From contig CAMDJV010000001.1 in the NCBI GenBank assembly GCA_945901085.1, forward strand, positions 124,001 through 188,000: 64,000 nt of DNA, in the 5' to 3' direction. The DNA is from Rhodovarius crocodyli (lineage in GTDB: Bacteria; Pseudomonadota; Alphaproteobacteria; Acetobacterales; Acetobacteraceae). Below are positions 51,546 through 62,404 of the stretch, one piece after another; the first letter of the stretch is position 1, and every line of letters starts with the position of its first letter. The position numbers and the translations under genes are program-made. The notes under the pieces were generated by a model. That model saw only the letters and a program-made list of their open reading frames with translations. It ran no database searches and had not been told where the DNA came from.

Positions 51546-53045
51546 TCATTGCAGGCGCAGCCCCTGCACCCGGATCAGCCCATCGGCCACCGCGGTGAAG
51601 CCGGTGACGCGCGTGCTATGCGCCACGATGTTCTTGCGGTGCCACAAATAGATCCTGCCGCGATCCTGCCGGAGCGCGATGGCATAGATCTGGGCATAGA
51701 GCTCGCGCCGCCGGGCGGGGTCGAATTCCAGCCGTGCGGCATCAAGCAGGCGGTCCACCTCGGGGTTGGCGTAGCGGCCATCATTGCTGGGGCCGCGGCT
51801 GTGCATGAAGGTCCAGGTATTGCCATCGGGGTCCACCCGGCCGGACCAGCCGAGGAGATAGGTCTCGAACTCGCCGCGCGTCGCCGCCTGGAGGGAGCTG
51901 GCGAATTCCATCGTGTTGATCCGCAGGTCAAAGCCCGCCTCGCGCAGCATGGCCTGCATCACCTCGGCCGCCTGGCGCAGATCGGGGCTATTGGGCACGG
52001 TCATCTCGACGGCGAGGGGCGTGCGAACACCCGCCTCGCGCAGCAGGGCGCGGGCGCGCTCAAGATTGCGCGGCTCGGGCTGGAAGCTCGGCACATGCAG
52101 AGGGTTGGTGGGCGGCACCGGCTGGGCGGTGGGGGTGTACATGCCCTCATAGACCACCTGATTGATCACCTGGCGGTCCAGCGCCAATTCGAAGGCGGCG
52201 CGCACACGGGGGTCCTGGCCCATCGGCGTTTGCGCCCGCGCGCCATTGGCGACGTTGAGGGTGATCGACTGGTATCCCAGCTCGTCGGTGATATTGATCC
52301 GCAGGCGGCTGTTGCGGCGCACCGCGCCCACATCATCGGGGTCGATGCTCTGCACCATCTCCAGGGCGCCGGATTGCAGGTTCGCCAGGCGCACGGTGCT
52401 GTCGCTGATGACCTGGTAGGTGATGCGCGGGATGGTGGTGCTGGCGGCATTCCAATATTCCGCGAAGCGGTCCACCACGATGCGGTCCTGCGCCACCCGC
52501 TCGGTGAAGCGATAGGGGCCGGCGCAGATCGGGCGCAGGCCGAAATTGCGCCCTGCCGCCTCGGCCGCGCGTGGGCTGACGATCATGCCGGCACGGTCGG
52601 TCAATTGTGCCAGGAAGGCGGCCGAGGGCTCGCGCAGGCGGATCAGCACGGTCAGCGGGTCAACCACCTCCACGCTCTCCATGGTGTTGATCTCGCCGCG
52701 GCGAAAGCTGCCCTGCATGGTGAGGTGGCGGTTGAGCGAATAGCGCACCGCCTCGGCATCCATCGCCTCGCCATCATGGAATTTCACCCCGGGGCGAAGG
52801 GTGATGCGCAGCGTCTTCGGGTCATCCCAGTGATGGCTGGTGGCGAGTTGGGGGATGATTTCGAGCCGTGCATTGATGTCGAACAGCTTGTCGCAGAGGG
52901 CGGCGAAGACGATGCGGCCGACAAAGGTGCGGGCCAATGTGGGGTCCATGATATCGGGATCCTCACGCAGGCCGATGCGCAGGTTTTGCGCGCTGGCGGC
53001 CGAGGCGGTGAGGAGGAGGGCGAGGGCGGCGATGCGGCGGAACAT
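51546..53045 (-). CDS. Peptide/nickel-type ABC substrate-binding protein (family 5)
   Basis: 499 residues. Signal peptide MFRRIAALALLLTASAASA, then NLRIGLREDPDIMDPTLART and LRPGVKFHDGEAMDAEAVRY, as in the family. The length is complete. It probably sets the specificity of the transporter encoded around it; whether peptides, opines or amides are bound is not visible. It lies two bases after the DppF-like gene. Confidence 0.94.
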   Translation of the reverse strand: MFRRIAALALLLTASAASAQNLRIGLREDPDIMDPTLARTFVGRIVFAALCDKLFDINARLEIIPQLATSHHWDDPKTLRITLRPGVKFHDGEAMDAEAVRYSLNRHLTMQGSFRRGEINTMESVEVVDPLTVLIRLREPSAAFLAQLTDRAGMIVSPRAAEAAGRNFGLRPICAGPYRFTERVAQDRIVVDRFAEYWNAASTTIPRITYQVISDSTVRLANLQSGALEMVQSIDPDDVGAVRRNSRLRINITDELGYQSITLNVANGARAQTPMGQDPRVRAAFELALDRQVINQVVYEGMYTPTAQPVPPTNPLHVPSFQPEPRNLERARALLREAGVRTPLAVEMTVPNSPDLRQAAEVMQAMLREAGFDLRINTMEFASSLQAATRGEFETYLLGWSGRVDPDGNTWTFMHSRGPSNDGRYANPEVDRLLDAARLEFDPARRRELYAQIYAIALRQDRGRIYLWHRKNIVAHSTRVTGFTAVADGLIRVQGLRLQ

Positions 53046-53047
53046 GT

Positions 53048-54078
<1,031 letters not shown>

Positions 54079-54082
<4 letters not shown>

Positions 54083-55038
54083 GCGGCGGCGTCCAGTGGC
54101 GCGTTCCAGCAGGCCACCTGGTGCGGGCCTTCGGCCAGGGGGGGCGTGGTGTCGCAGCGCGATGTGACGAAGGGGCAGCGCGGCGCGAAGCGGCAGCCCG
54201 GCGGCGGGGCGGCCAAATCCGGCACTGTGCCGGCGATATTGGCAAGCCTGCCGCCAGGGGCTGAGAAACGCGGCGCGGCGCCCAGCAGGCCGATGGTGTA
54301 AGGGTGCTCGGGCCGGGCGAAGAGCGCCTGGGCCGGCGCTGCCTCAGCCACCCTGCCGGCATACATCACCACCACATCATCGGCGTAATCCGCCACCACG
54401 CCCAGATCATGGGTGACGAGGAGGATAGCGGTGCCGGTCTCGCGCTTGAGCGTCTCGAGCAGGGCCAGGATTTGCGCTTGGACGGTGACATCGAGGGCTG
54501 TGGTGGGTTCATCGGCAATCAGCAGGCGCGGCTTGCAGGCCAGCGCCATGGCAATCATCACCCGCTGGCGCATGCCGCCGGAGAGCTGATGCGGATAGGC
54601 TGCGGCACGGCGGGCGGGTTCGGGGATGCGCACGCGGTCGAGCATTTCTATCGCGCGTTTGAGTGCAAGGTCCGCCGCCAGGCCCTCATGCACCCGCAGC
54701 GCCTCGGCCACCTGCTCGCCGGCGGTGAAGGCGGGGTTGAGGCTGGTCATCGGCTCCTGGAAGATCATCGCCATGGCGCCGCCGCGCAGCTTGCGCCGCT
54801 CTGCCTTTGGCAGGGTGAGCAGGTCGCGCCCTTCGAAGATCACCCGGCCCTCGGTGCGGGCATTCTCGGCCAGCAGGCCCATGATGGCGAGGGAGGTGAC
54901 GGATTTGCCGCAACCGCTTTCGCCCACCACCGCGAGGGTGCGGCCGGGGGCGAGGGAGAAGCCGACATGATCCACCGCGCGCATCGCCCCGCGCTGGGTG
55001 GCGAAGGTGACGGAGAGGTTCTCAACGGTGAGCATCAT
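54079..55038 (-). CDS. Peptide/nickel ABC transporter ATP-binding protein (DppD-like)
   Basis: 319 residues. Walker [11 protein letters not shown]-loop [15 protein letters not shown], signature [16 protein letters not shown], Walker [18 protein letters not shown], and the Cys-containing C-terminal extension ([18 protein letters not shown]). It forms the ATPase pair with the DppF-like protein. Overlaps of four bases on both sides show tight coupling with the DUF1028 gene upstream. Confidence 0.95.
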
Positions 55039-55733
55039 CGGCCCGCTGCCGCGATGGAGGCGTTGATCACCTCGCGGTCAAACACGCCCGGATGGTCGCG
55101 CCCGGCGAGGAAACGGCGGAAATGCACATAGCGCTCCCGTGCCACGGAGAGCAGGCGGCGGAGTTCGGCCAGCGGGTCGGCATGGTCATCCACCCGCAGG
55201 TCGAGATCGGTATAGGGGTCGCGGCTCGCCACCATCAGGGCGGCGGCCTGCTTGCCGCGGGCATCGCCGCCCTCGGCCTCGCCGGCCTCCAGGGCTGCGA
55301 TCAGGCGGTCTGCCATCGGCAGGCCCTGGCTGTCGAGATAGGCATCGCGGGTTGCTTCCACCACGCGCGGGCCGGCCAGCATATTGCCGGCCACTGAGAC
55401 ATTCTCCGACCAGACCGCGCCGCACCAGGGCACACAATCGCGGCCGGTGTGCTGGGCGATTTCGCCGCTCATGCCCAGAATGTGGAATTGCCTTGCCTGC
55501 CGCCCGGCATCGGCGGCCAGCAGCGCCGCCAGCACGGCGGCGGGCGTTTCGCCGGCGCGCAGCCGCTCCATGCCGGCAATGCCCAGCATGGGGTTGACCA
55601 GCGCCTGGGTGGCCAGTGCCGCCACCTGGCCTTCCACCTTGGGGCATAGCGCGCCGACGGCGAAGAAGCGGGTGGCGACGGCCACGCCCAATTCACCGGT
55701 GGCGGGGTCTCGCGCAAGGATGGACCATGTCAT
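55035..55733 (-). CDS. DUF1028 protein (predicted Ntn-hydrolase fold)
   Basis: 232 residues. The start MTWSILARDPATGELGVAVA, the middle LGIAGMERLRAGETPAAVLA, and VSVAGNMLAGPRVVEA are typical of DUF1028. Family members are predicted Ntn hydrolases whose Thr2 would be the nucleophile after Met removal. It is the first gene of the peptide ABC operon and overlaps dppD by four bases. The context suggests hydrolysis of the imported peptide or amide; no signal peptide is seen, so it acts in the cytoplasm. Confidence 0.85.
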   Translation of the reverse strand: MTWSILARDPATGELGVAVATRFFAVGALCPKVEGQVAALATQALVNPMLGIAGMERLRAGETPAAVLAALLAADAGRQARQFHILGMSGEIAQHTGRDCVPWCGAVWSENVSVAGNMLAGPRVVEATRDAYLDSQGLPMADRLIAALEAGEAEGGDARGKQAAALMVASRDPYTDLDLRVDDHADPLAELRRLLSVARERYVHFRRFLAGRDHPGVFDREVINASIAAAGR

Positions 55734-55845
55734 GCCAGCGCTTCACCACGCGGGCGGGTAGCAGGCAAGTGGGGCGGCGCGGCGGCGCGGCGGCATGGCG
55801 GGAGATATGCCTGATTTTGCGGCACAGGCGGTTCTGTCACGTGCC

Positions 55846-56853
55846 TCATCCGCGCAGGGGCCGCCCTTCCAGCGGGTATTGCGGGTCATTATAGCCCGGG
55901 GTGGAGGGGTGGCCGGGGGTGACCAGCCCATCGACCAGCGCCTCATCCTCCGGGGTCAGCGTCACCGCCAGGGCGCCGAGATAGTCCTCCCATTGCGCCA
56001 TGATGCGCGGGCCAACCACGGCGCCGGTCACCAGGGGGTTATGCAACACCCAGGCGAGCGCATATTGCCCGGCCGAGCAGCCCAGCGCATCCGCCCTCGC
56101 GGCGAGTGTGGCCGCGATGTCCAGGCTCTCCGGCCGCCATTCAGTTTCCATCATCCGCCGGTCACGCCGCGCGGCGCGCGAGCCCTCGGGCGGCAGCACA
56201 TTGGGGCGGTATTTGCCGGTGAGCACACCGCGCGCCAGGGGTGAATAGGGGTATATGCCCAGGCCCAGCGCGCCGCAGGCGGGCAGATGCTCCACCTCGA
56301 TCTGCCGGTTCAGCGCATTGTAGAGCGGCTGACTGACCACCGGGCGGTCGATGCCGGCGAGGTCGCAAAGCCGGCAGATTTCCGCCACCCGCCAGGCGCG
56401 ATGGTTGCTCAGGCCGAAATGGCGGATTTTGCCGGCGCGGATGAGGTCGGCCATGGCGCGCACGCTTTCGGCCAGCGGCGTCGCGGGGTCTTCCTTGTGC
56501 CAATAGAGGATGTCGATGGTCTCGGTGTTGAGGCGGCGCAGGCTGGCCTCCACGGCGCGAAACGCATAGGCGCGGGAGAGGCCGCCATCATTGGGGCCCT
56601 GGCCGGTGGCATTGCCGAGTTTGGTGGCCAGCACCCACCAGGGGCGCTGGGCGGCGATGGCGCGGCCCACCACCTCCTCCGAGGCGCCTCCATTATAGAC
56701 ATCGGCGGTGTCGATGAAATTTACCCCGGCGGCGCGGGCGGCATCGGTGATGCGCTGGCTTTCGGCCTCATCGGTGGCGCCGCCGAACATCATCGTGCCC
56801 AGGCACAGGGACGAGACGCGCAGCCCCGAATGGCCGAGATTGCGGTATTGCAT
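55846..56853 (-). CDS. Aldo/keto reductase
   Basis: 335 residues. The TIM-barrel enzyme of the AKR family: MQYRNLGHSGLRVSSLCLGT is a typical start. The tetrad is Asp and Tyr in FIDTADVYNGG, Lys in VLATKLG and His in ILYWHKEDP. NADPH binding should be through the late segments ALAWVLHNP and GPRIMAQWEDYL. The ATG overlaps the amidase stop. It may act on a product of the amidase or on an aldehyde. Confidence 0.92.
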   Translation of the reverse strand: MQYRNLGHSGLRVSSLCLGTMMFGGATDEAESQRITDAARAAGVNFIDTADVYNGGASEEVVGRAIAAQRPWWVLATKLGNATGQGPNDGGLSRAYAFRAVEASLRRLNTETIDILYWHKEDPATPLAESVRAMADLIRAGKIRHFGLSNHRAWRVAEICRLCDLAGIDRPVVSQPLYNALNRQIEVEHLPACGALGLGIYPYSPLARGVLTGKYRPNVLPPEGSRAARRDRRMMETEWRPESLDIAATLAARADALGCSAGQYALAWVLHNPLVTGAVVGPRIMAQWEDYLGALAVTLTPEDEALVDGLVTPGHPSTPGYNDPQYPLEGRPLRG

Positions 56854-58091
56854 CAGCCCATCACCGCCTGGCGCACCCATTCGCCCCACATCAGGCAGGC
56901 GGCGTCCTGGCCCAGCGGGGTCACGATTTGCGCGCCCAGCGGCAGGCCCTGCGCGCCATGGCCAATGGGCACACTGACGGCGGGGGTGTGCAGCAGGGTC
57001 CATAGCGAGTTGAACACCGGGTCACCGGTGTTTTCGAGGCCCAGCGGCGCCTCGTCGGGGGCGGCGGGGGTGAGGACGGCGTCAAAGCCCTCGATTGCGC
57101 CGGCGAAGGCATCCTGCGCGGCGTGGAAGGCGGCGCGGCCATCGATGAGGCGCTGCGTTGGCGCGGCGCGGGCCTCCAGCATGCGCTCCAGCAGACCGGG
57201 GGAGAGTTTTTCCGGCGCGGTGGCCAATTCGAAGGCCAGCGCCTGGGCGCTTTCCATGTTCATGACCCAGGGGTGGGCTGCCATGGCGGCGGCAAAGACG
57301 GAAGGCAGGGTGAGGACCACCACCTCCGCCCCCTTGGCGCGGCAGGCCTCTGCCACGCTCTCCAGCACCGCCCGGGTCTGGGGGGTATTGGCATCCACCA
57401 AAGCCAGGCGCGGCGGGCGGGGGGCGGCAGTGTCGGGCTGGCCGTAATCGCCGCCGGTCATGGCCGACATCGCCAGGGCGCAATCAGCCACCGAGCGGGC
57501 CATGACGCCGATAGTGTCCAGGCTCTCGCTCATCACCTTCATGCCGCCGCGATGCAACGCACCGAAGCTGGGCTTGAAGCCGACCACGCCGCAATAGGCC
57601 GCCGGGCGGAGGATGGAGCCGCCGGTTTGCGTGCCAATGCCGAAATGGAAAAAGCCCGCCGCGACGCCGGCCGCCGAGCCGGAGGAGGAGCCGCCGGGCG
57701 TATGCGCCGGATTATGCGGGTTGGTGGTGGGGCCGGGATGGCGGGTGGCGAATTCGGTGGTCACGGTCTTGCCCATCACCGCGCCGCCGGCGGTTTTGGC
57801 CAGGGCCACGCAGGCGGCATCGGCGCGCGGCTGCCAGCCATCCCAGATTGGGTTGCCGTATTGGCTGGGCTGGTCGGCGGTGTCGAGCACATCCTTCACG
57901 CCGAAAAAGGTGCCGGCCAAGGGCCCGGGGCCGGCGCTGGGGGCGGGGTGGATATCCACAAAGGCGCGCACCACCGGCTCACGCTCGGCAATGCGCTGGG
58001 CCAGTGCCTCGCGCATGTCGGCAAAGCTGAGCGTGCCGGCGGCGATGCGGGCCAGGGTTTGGGTGGCGGTGAGGTCAGCGATCTGGGTCAT
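56853..58091 (-). CDS. Amidase (amidase signature family)
   Basis: 412 residues. The Ser-cisSer-Lys triad is complete: Lys in FFGVKDVLDT, cis-Ser in the signature GGSSSGSAAG, and the nucleophile Ser in GTQTGGSILRP. Cleaves amide bonds in the cytoplasm. Its last base is shared with the aldo/keto reductase start, and the peptide ABC operon lies further down on the same strand (112-bp gap). The substrate is unknown. Confidence 0.93.
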   Translation of the reverse strand: MTQIADLTATQTLARIAAGTLSFADMREALAQRIAEREPVVRAFVDIHPAPSAGPGPLAGTFFGVKDVLDTADQPSQYGNPIWDGWQPRADAACVALAKTAGGAVMGKTVTTEFATRHPGPTTNPHNPAHTPGGSSSGSAAGVAAGFFHFGIGTQTGGSILRPAAYCGVVGFKPSFGALHRGGMKVMSESLDTIGVMARSVADCALAMSAMTGGDYGQPDTAAPRPPRLALVDANTPQTRAVLESVAEACRAKGAEVVVLTLPSVFAAAMAAHPWVMNMESAQALAFELATAPEKLSPGLLERMLEARAAPTQRLIDGRAAFHAAQDAFAGAIEGFDAVLTPAAPDEAPLGLENTGDPVFNSLWTLLHTPAVSVPIGHGAQGLPLGAQIVTPLGQDAACLMWGEWVRQAVMG

Positions 58092-58226
58092 GGGGGGAGC
58101 TTAATGGCTCAGCCGTTTAGGTCCAGCGCTTCGCGAGATGTCACGGCCTTGGGTTTTGTGCCGGGTGCGGGTTTTTTGGGCGGCCCGCCGCCCCATATCG
58201 CTGCGGTCCGTGAAAAGGAGGGAAGC

Positions 58227-59567
58227 ATGGCTGCCCGGCGGCAATTGCATCTGGGGGCCTTCATGCGCCCCGTTTCCATCCACACCGGGGCCTGGCGCTA
58301 CCCCGGCGCCTGGCCGGATGCGAATTTCAATTTCCCGCGGCTGGCGCGGCTGGCGCAGAAGCTGGAGGCGGGAAAGTTCGATGCCTTCTTCATGGCCGAC
58401 CATCTGGCGCTGCTGAATATGCCCATCGAGGCGCTGCGCCGCTCCCACACCGTGACCAGCTTTGACCCGATGACCCTGCTGCCGGCTTTGGCCGCGGTGA
58501 CCGAGCGGATCGGCCTGATCGCGACCGCCAGCACGACCTATAATGACGCCTATCATGTGGCGCGGAAATTCGCCTCGCTGGATCATATTTCCAATGGCCG
58601 GGCGGGGTGGAATTTGGTGACCACCGCCAACCCGGATGCGGCGCAGAATTTTGGCCATGACGAACACATGGCGCATGGCGAGCGCTATAAGCGCGCCCGG
58701 GAATTTTATGATGTGGTGACCGGGCTATGGGATAGTTTTGCCGATGATGCCTTCATCCGCGATGTACAGAGCGGGATTTTCTGGGACCCCGCGCGGATGC
58801 ATGTGCTGAACCATAAGGGGGCGGAATTGTCGGTGCGCGGGCCGCTGAATGTGGCGCGGCCGGTGCAGGGCTGGCCGGTGATCGTGCAGGCCGGGGCCTC
58901 GGATGCCGGGCGGCAGATTGCGGCTGAAACCGCCGAGATGGTTTTTGCCGCCGGCGGCGTGATCGGCGAGGCCCAGGCCTTCTACGCCGATGTGAAGGGC
59001 CGGGCGGCGGCGATTGGCCGCAACCCAGACCATATCAAGATCCTGCCCGGTTGCCTGGTGGTGGTGGGCGCCACGGTGGCGGAGGCACAGGCCAAGCGCG
59101 CCCATTTGGACAGCCTGGTGCATTATGAGAGCGCCATCGGCTCGCTGAGTTCCATGCTGGGCGTGGATGCCAGCGGCTTTGACCCGGATGCGCCCCTGCC
59201 GGACATCCCCGAGACAGAATCCTCCAAAAGCGGCCGCGAGCGGGCGATTAAGCTGGGCGAGAGAGAGAAGCTGACGGTGCGGCAATTGGCCCAGCGCCTG
59301 GGCGGCTATGGCGGGGCGGCGCTGGTGGGCACGCCCCGGACCATCGCCGATGACATGCAGGCCTGGCTGGAGGGGCGCGCCTGTGACGGCTTCAACGTGA
59401 TGTTCCCCTATGTGCCGGGGGGCCTGGATGATTTTGTCGAGCAGGTGGTGCCAGAATTGCAGGCGCGCGGGCTGTTCCGGCGGGAGTATGAAGGCACCAC
59501 GCTGCGCGAGCATCTGGGCCTGCCCCGGCCGGAGAACCAGTTTTTTCGGGCGGCGGGGGTGGGGTGA
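58227..59567 (+). CDS. LLM-class flavin-dependent monooxygenase (NtaA/SnaA/DszA type)
   Basis: 446 residues. The bacterial luciferase-like barrel of the NtaA family: HLGAFMRPVSIHTGAWRYP, FDAFFMADHLALLN, RIGLIATASTTYNDAYHVAR and NVVT-type NLVTTANPDAAQNFG are present. It needs FMNH2 from a separate reductase and oxidises C-N or C-S bonds. ATG at 58227 has a strong AAGGAGGG site; the frame is open far upstream, but only through the amidase antisense. It shares a 135-bp divergent promoter region with the amidase. Confidence 0.93.
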   Translation: MAARRQLHLGAFMRPVSIHTGAWRYPGAWPDANFNFPRLARLAQKLEAGKFDAFFMADHLALLNMPIEALRRSHTVTSFDPMTLLPALAAVTERIGLIATASTTYNDAYHVARKFASLDHISNGRAGWNLVTTANPDAAQNFGHDEHMAHGERYKRAREFYDVVTGLWDSFADDAFIRDVQSGIFWDPARMHVLNHKGAELSVRGPLNVARPVQGWPVIVQAGASDAGRQIAAETAEMVFAAGGVIGEAQAFYADVKGRAAAIGRNPDHIKILPGCLVVVGATVAEAQAKRAHLDSLVHYESAIGSLSSMLGVDASGFDPDAPLPDIPETESSKSGRERAIKLGEREKLTVRQLAQRLGGYGGAALVGTPRTIADDMQAWLEGRACDGFNVMFPYVPGGLDDFVEQVVPELQARGLFRREYEGTTLREHLGLPRPENQFFRAAGVG

Positions 59568-59574
59568 GAATAGC

Positions 59575-59790
59575 GGCTGCTGATGGACAAATAGCGAGGG
59601 GGGGAAAAGATCGACGGGCTTTGCCCCTCGAGCACCCCAGCAGGAAACTCAGTTTCCGGCACCTTCGTTAGTTTATTGATATACATAATTATTCAAAGGG
59701 CCAGGAAAATGATTTTCCTGGCGGGAGAGCGCGATAGGGCAAAGCCGTTTGGCTCTTTTTTCCCTCCACCAACAGGGTTTTTCAGCAGCC
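59575..59790. repeat. Dispersed multi-hairpin repeat, copy C (reverse orientation)
   Basis: 216 bp bounded by perfect 9-bp terminal inverted repeats GGCTGCTGA (59575-59583) and TCAGCAGCC (59782-59790). On the complementary strand it contains the blocks of copies B and D: GAGCCAAACGGCTTTGCCC, an AT-rich centre, CTAACGAAGGTGCCGGAAAC and GCTCGAGGGGCAAAGCCC. It takes up most of the 311-bp gap between the LLM monooxygenase and the alcohol dehydrogenase. Confidence 0.78.
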
Positions 59791-59878
59791 TGCGAGGTGT
59801 TGGGGCGCCGTTCTATGCGGTTGCGCATCACCTGGGTTTCGCGCCACGCTGCCGCCTAGAAAATTGGAGGATAGCAGC

Positions 59879-60937
59879 ATGCGCGCCTGGGCCGTTACCG
59901 AGCATGGAAAACCCCTGCAGGAAATCGAACTCCCCACCCCCGAGCCGCAGGGCAATGAGGTGCTGCTTGAAGTCACCCATGCAGGGGTATGCCATTCCGA
60001 CCTGCATATCTGGGAGGGCGTCTATGATATGGGCAGCCGCGGCGAATTGCGGATGGCCGATCGCGGCATGAAGCTGCCCCTGGCCATGGGCCATGAGATT
60101 GTCGGCCGGGTGCTGAAATGCGGGCCTGGGGCGGTGGGCCATGTGAAGCCGGGCGATCATCGGGTGGTCTTTCCCTGGGTGGGTTGCGGCACATGCGCGG
60201 CCTGCCTCGATGATGAGGAGAATATGTGCGGCAATGGCCGCTCGCTGGGCGTCTACCAGAATGGCGGCTATGCGACGCATGTGCTGGCCACCCATTGGAA
60301 GCATCTGGTGGCGTTTGATGGCATCGATCCTGGCCTGGCCGCGACCTATGCCTGCTCGGGCATCACGGTCTATTCGGCGATCAACAAGGTGCTGCCGCTG
60401 CCGGCTGAGGAACCCATTGTGCTGGTGGGCGCCGGCGGGCTGGGGTTGAACGCCATCGCCATTCTCAAGGCGCTGGGGCATGGCCGGATTTGCGTGGTGG
60501 ATGTCGCGGAGGATAAATTGGCCGCCGCCCGCGCCCAGGGTGCGACCGACACCGTGCTGGCCAGTGACGAGGGCACCACCAAGCGCATCATCGAGGCCTG
60601 TGGCGGGCCAGTGGCTGCGGTGATTGACCTGGTGAATGGGACGCAAACCGCGCGCTTCGCCTTTGATGCGCTGCGCAAGGGCGGCAAGCTCGTCCAGGTT
60701 GGGCTTTTTGGCGGCGAAATGGTCATTCCTCTGCCGCTGATGCCGATCCGGGCGCTGACGGTCCAGGGCAGCTATGTGGGCAATGTGAAGGAATTGCGCG
60801 CGCTGGTCGCTATTGCCCAGAAGGGGGGGTTACCAGGCATTCCGCTGACCTTCGAGCCGATGGATCAGGCCGATGCAGCGCTGAACCGCCTGCGCTCGGG
60901 CCATGTCACCGGGCGGGTGATTCTCACCGCATTATAG
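59879..60937 (+). CDS. Zinc-containing alcohol dehydrogenase
   Basis: 352 residues of the medium-chain dehydrogenase family. Catalytic zinc ligands lie in AGVCHSDLHIW and AMGHEIVGRV. The structural zinc is bound by four Cys in CGTCAACLDDEENMC. The cofactor loop is VGAGGLGLNAIA. ATG at 59879 follows GGAGG at 8 bp. It oxidises an alcohol with NAD(P); the substrate cannot be told from the sequence. It stands alone, with 96 bp to the next gene. Confidence 0.93.
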   Translation: MRAWAVTEHGKPLQEIELPTPEPQGNEVLLEVTHAGVCHSDLHIWEGVYDMGSRGELRMADRGMKLPLAMGHEIVGRVLKCGPGAVGHVKPGDHRVVFPWVGCGTCAACLDDEENMCGNGRSLGVYQNGGYATHVLATHWKHLVAFDGIDPGLAATYACSGITVYSAINKVLPLPAEEPIVLVGAGGLGLNAIAILKALGHGRICVVDVAEDKLAAARAQGATDTVLASDEGTTKRIIEACGGPVAAVIDLVNGTQTARFAFDALRKGGKLVQVGLFGGEMVIPLPLMPIRALTVQGSYVGNVKELRALVAIAQKGGLPGIPLTFEPMDQADAALNRLRSGHVTGRVILTAL

Positions 60938-61033
60938 GCAGGACGCGGCTTCTGCGTTGGGCGGCGGCCAGGCGGTGGTGACAACCGCCTGGAACTATGG
61001 AGAGTGTCCGGAATTCGATTGGAAGGACACGCG

Positions 61034-62404
61034 ATGCAGGATGCAGCGAGAGGGTTGGGACGTCGCCTGGCGATCACCCTGCTGGCCGGCTGGTTCGGCC
61101 TTGCCAGCATCCTGATGGGGCCGGTGGGGCCTTCCCTGGCGCAAGCTGCGGCGACAGCGCCGGGCGATGCCGAGCGCCTCACCCAGGCGCAATTGGCGGC
61201 GCTGCTGGCGCCCATTGCACTCTTCCCCGATGAATTGCTGATGCAGGTGCTGATGGCGGCGACCTATCCGCTGGAGATTGTGCAGGCCGCCCGCTGGCTG
61301 GCCCAGGGGCAGAATGGCCAATTGCGCGCCGAGGCGCTGGCCGAGGCGCTGCAGGCGCAGCAATGGGACCCCTCGGTGAAGTCGCTTCTGCCCTTCCCTG
61401 ACCTGTTGCGGATGCTCAATGAGCGGCTTGAATGGACCCAGGGCCTGGGTGATGCGGTGCTGGCGCAGCAGCAGGATGTGTTGAACATGGTGCAGGTGCT
61501 GCGCGGCAGGGCCCATGCCATGGAGCATCTGCAAACCAATGAGCGGCAGGTCATCACCGTGGCGCCGCTCGACGAGGGCAAGGTGCCGTCCACCACCGTG
61601 ATGGTGCCGCCGCCGCCGCAGATCATCACCATTGCGCCGGCGGAGCCCGATCTGGTGTTTGTGCCGGTGTATAATCCCGGCGTGGTGTATGGGCGCTGGC
61701 CCTACCCGGCCTATCCGCCGGTTTATGTTGCCCCGCCGCCGGCCTGGGGCCTGAGCGATACCATGCTCACCGGCATCGCCTTTGCCGGGGGTGCGGCCAT
61801 TGTGGGTTCGCTCTGGGGATGGGCGCGGCCGGGCTGGAGGCGGGGCAGCGTGGATGTGAATGTCAACCGTTTCAATGCGATCAATGTGAACCGGGTGCAG
61901 ATTCATTCAAATGTCTGGCGCCATGATGTGACCCATCGCGGCGGCCTCGCCTATCGCAATGCCGAAGTGAATAGCCGCTTCCGCGGCGAGGTGAGCGGTG
62001 GGCGGGCTGGCAGCCGTGATGAATTCCGCGGCCGGATGCAGCAGGTGGACCGCGGCGGCGGGCTGGCATCGGCGGCGGCCGGCAAGCCAGCCGGGCGCGT
62101 GGCAGCGGTCGGTGGCAAGCAGCCCAATGCGGCCAGCACCGGCCTGCCCCATGCGCCCAGCGGGCGGCCGGAGGTGGCAAGCCGCCCGCCGATGGCCCAG
62201 CCGGCGGCCACAGCCTTCCTTGGCATGGGCCAGGGCGATGATATGCGCAGCGCCGCACAACGTGGTGCAGCAAGCCGGTTGGGCCAGCCGGCAGCGGCCC
62301 AGGCGCGGCAGCAGCGCGCCGCCGTGGTTCGGGTTCAGGCGGTGCCGCGCGCGACCCCGCCACGGCCAAGCGGCGCCGGCAGAGCCGCAGGGAGGCCTGG
62401 CTGA
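61034..62404 (+). CDS. DUF3300 domain-containing secreted protein
   Basis: 456 residues. A long signal peptide ends at SLAQAA. The DUF3300 domain follows (LTQAQLAALLAPIALFPDEL, VMAATYPLEIVQAARW-like sequence, DPSVKSLLPFPDLLRML). A Pro/Tyr-rich stretch (about 220-245) leads to a hydrophobic segment and an Arg/Gly-rich, Asn-containing disordered tail. The function of the family is unknown. ATG at 61034 has GGAAGGA before it. The last base is shared with the DUF2950 gene, so the two are coupled. Confidence 0.9.
   Translation: MQDAARGLGRRLAITLLAGWFGLASILMGPVGPSLAQAAATAPGDAERLTQAQLAALLAPIALFPDELLMQVLMAATYPLEIVQAARWLAQGQNGQLRAEALAEALQAQQWDPSVKSLLPFPDLLRMLNERLEWTQGLGDAVLAQQQDVLNMVQVLRGRAHAMEHLQTNERQVITVAPLDEGKVPSTTVMVPPPPQIITIAPAEPDLVFVPVYNPGVVYGRWPYPAYPPVYVAPPPAWGLSDTMLTGIAFAGGAAIVGSLWGWARPGWRRGSVDVNVNRFNAINVNRVQIHSNVWRHDVTHRGGLAYRNAEVNSRFRGEVSGGRAGSRDEFRGRMQQVDRGGGLASAAAGKPAGRVAAVGGKQPNAASTGLPHAPSGRPEVASRPPMAQPAATAFLGMGQGDDMRSAAQRGAASRLGQPAAAQARQQRAAVVRVQAVPRATPPRPSGAGRAAGRPG

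Noticed and set aside
57123-58226. Apparent N-terminal extension of the LLM monooxygenase (814-codon frame)
   Set aside because: The extension is antisense to the amidase. A strong ribosome site at 58216-58223 and the family start at HLGAFMRP place the true start at 58227.
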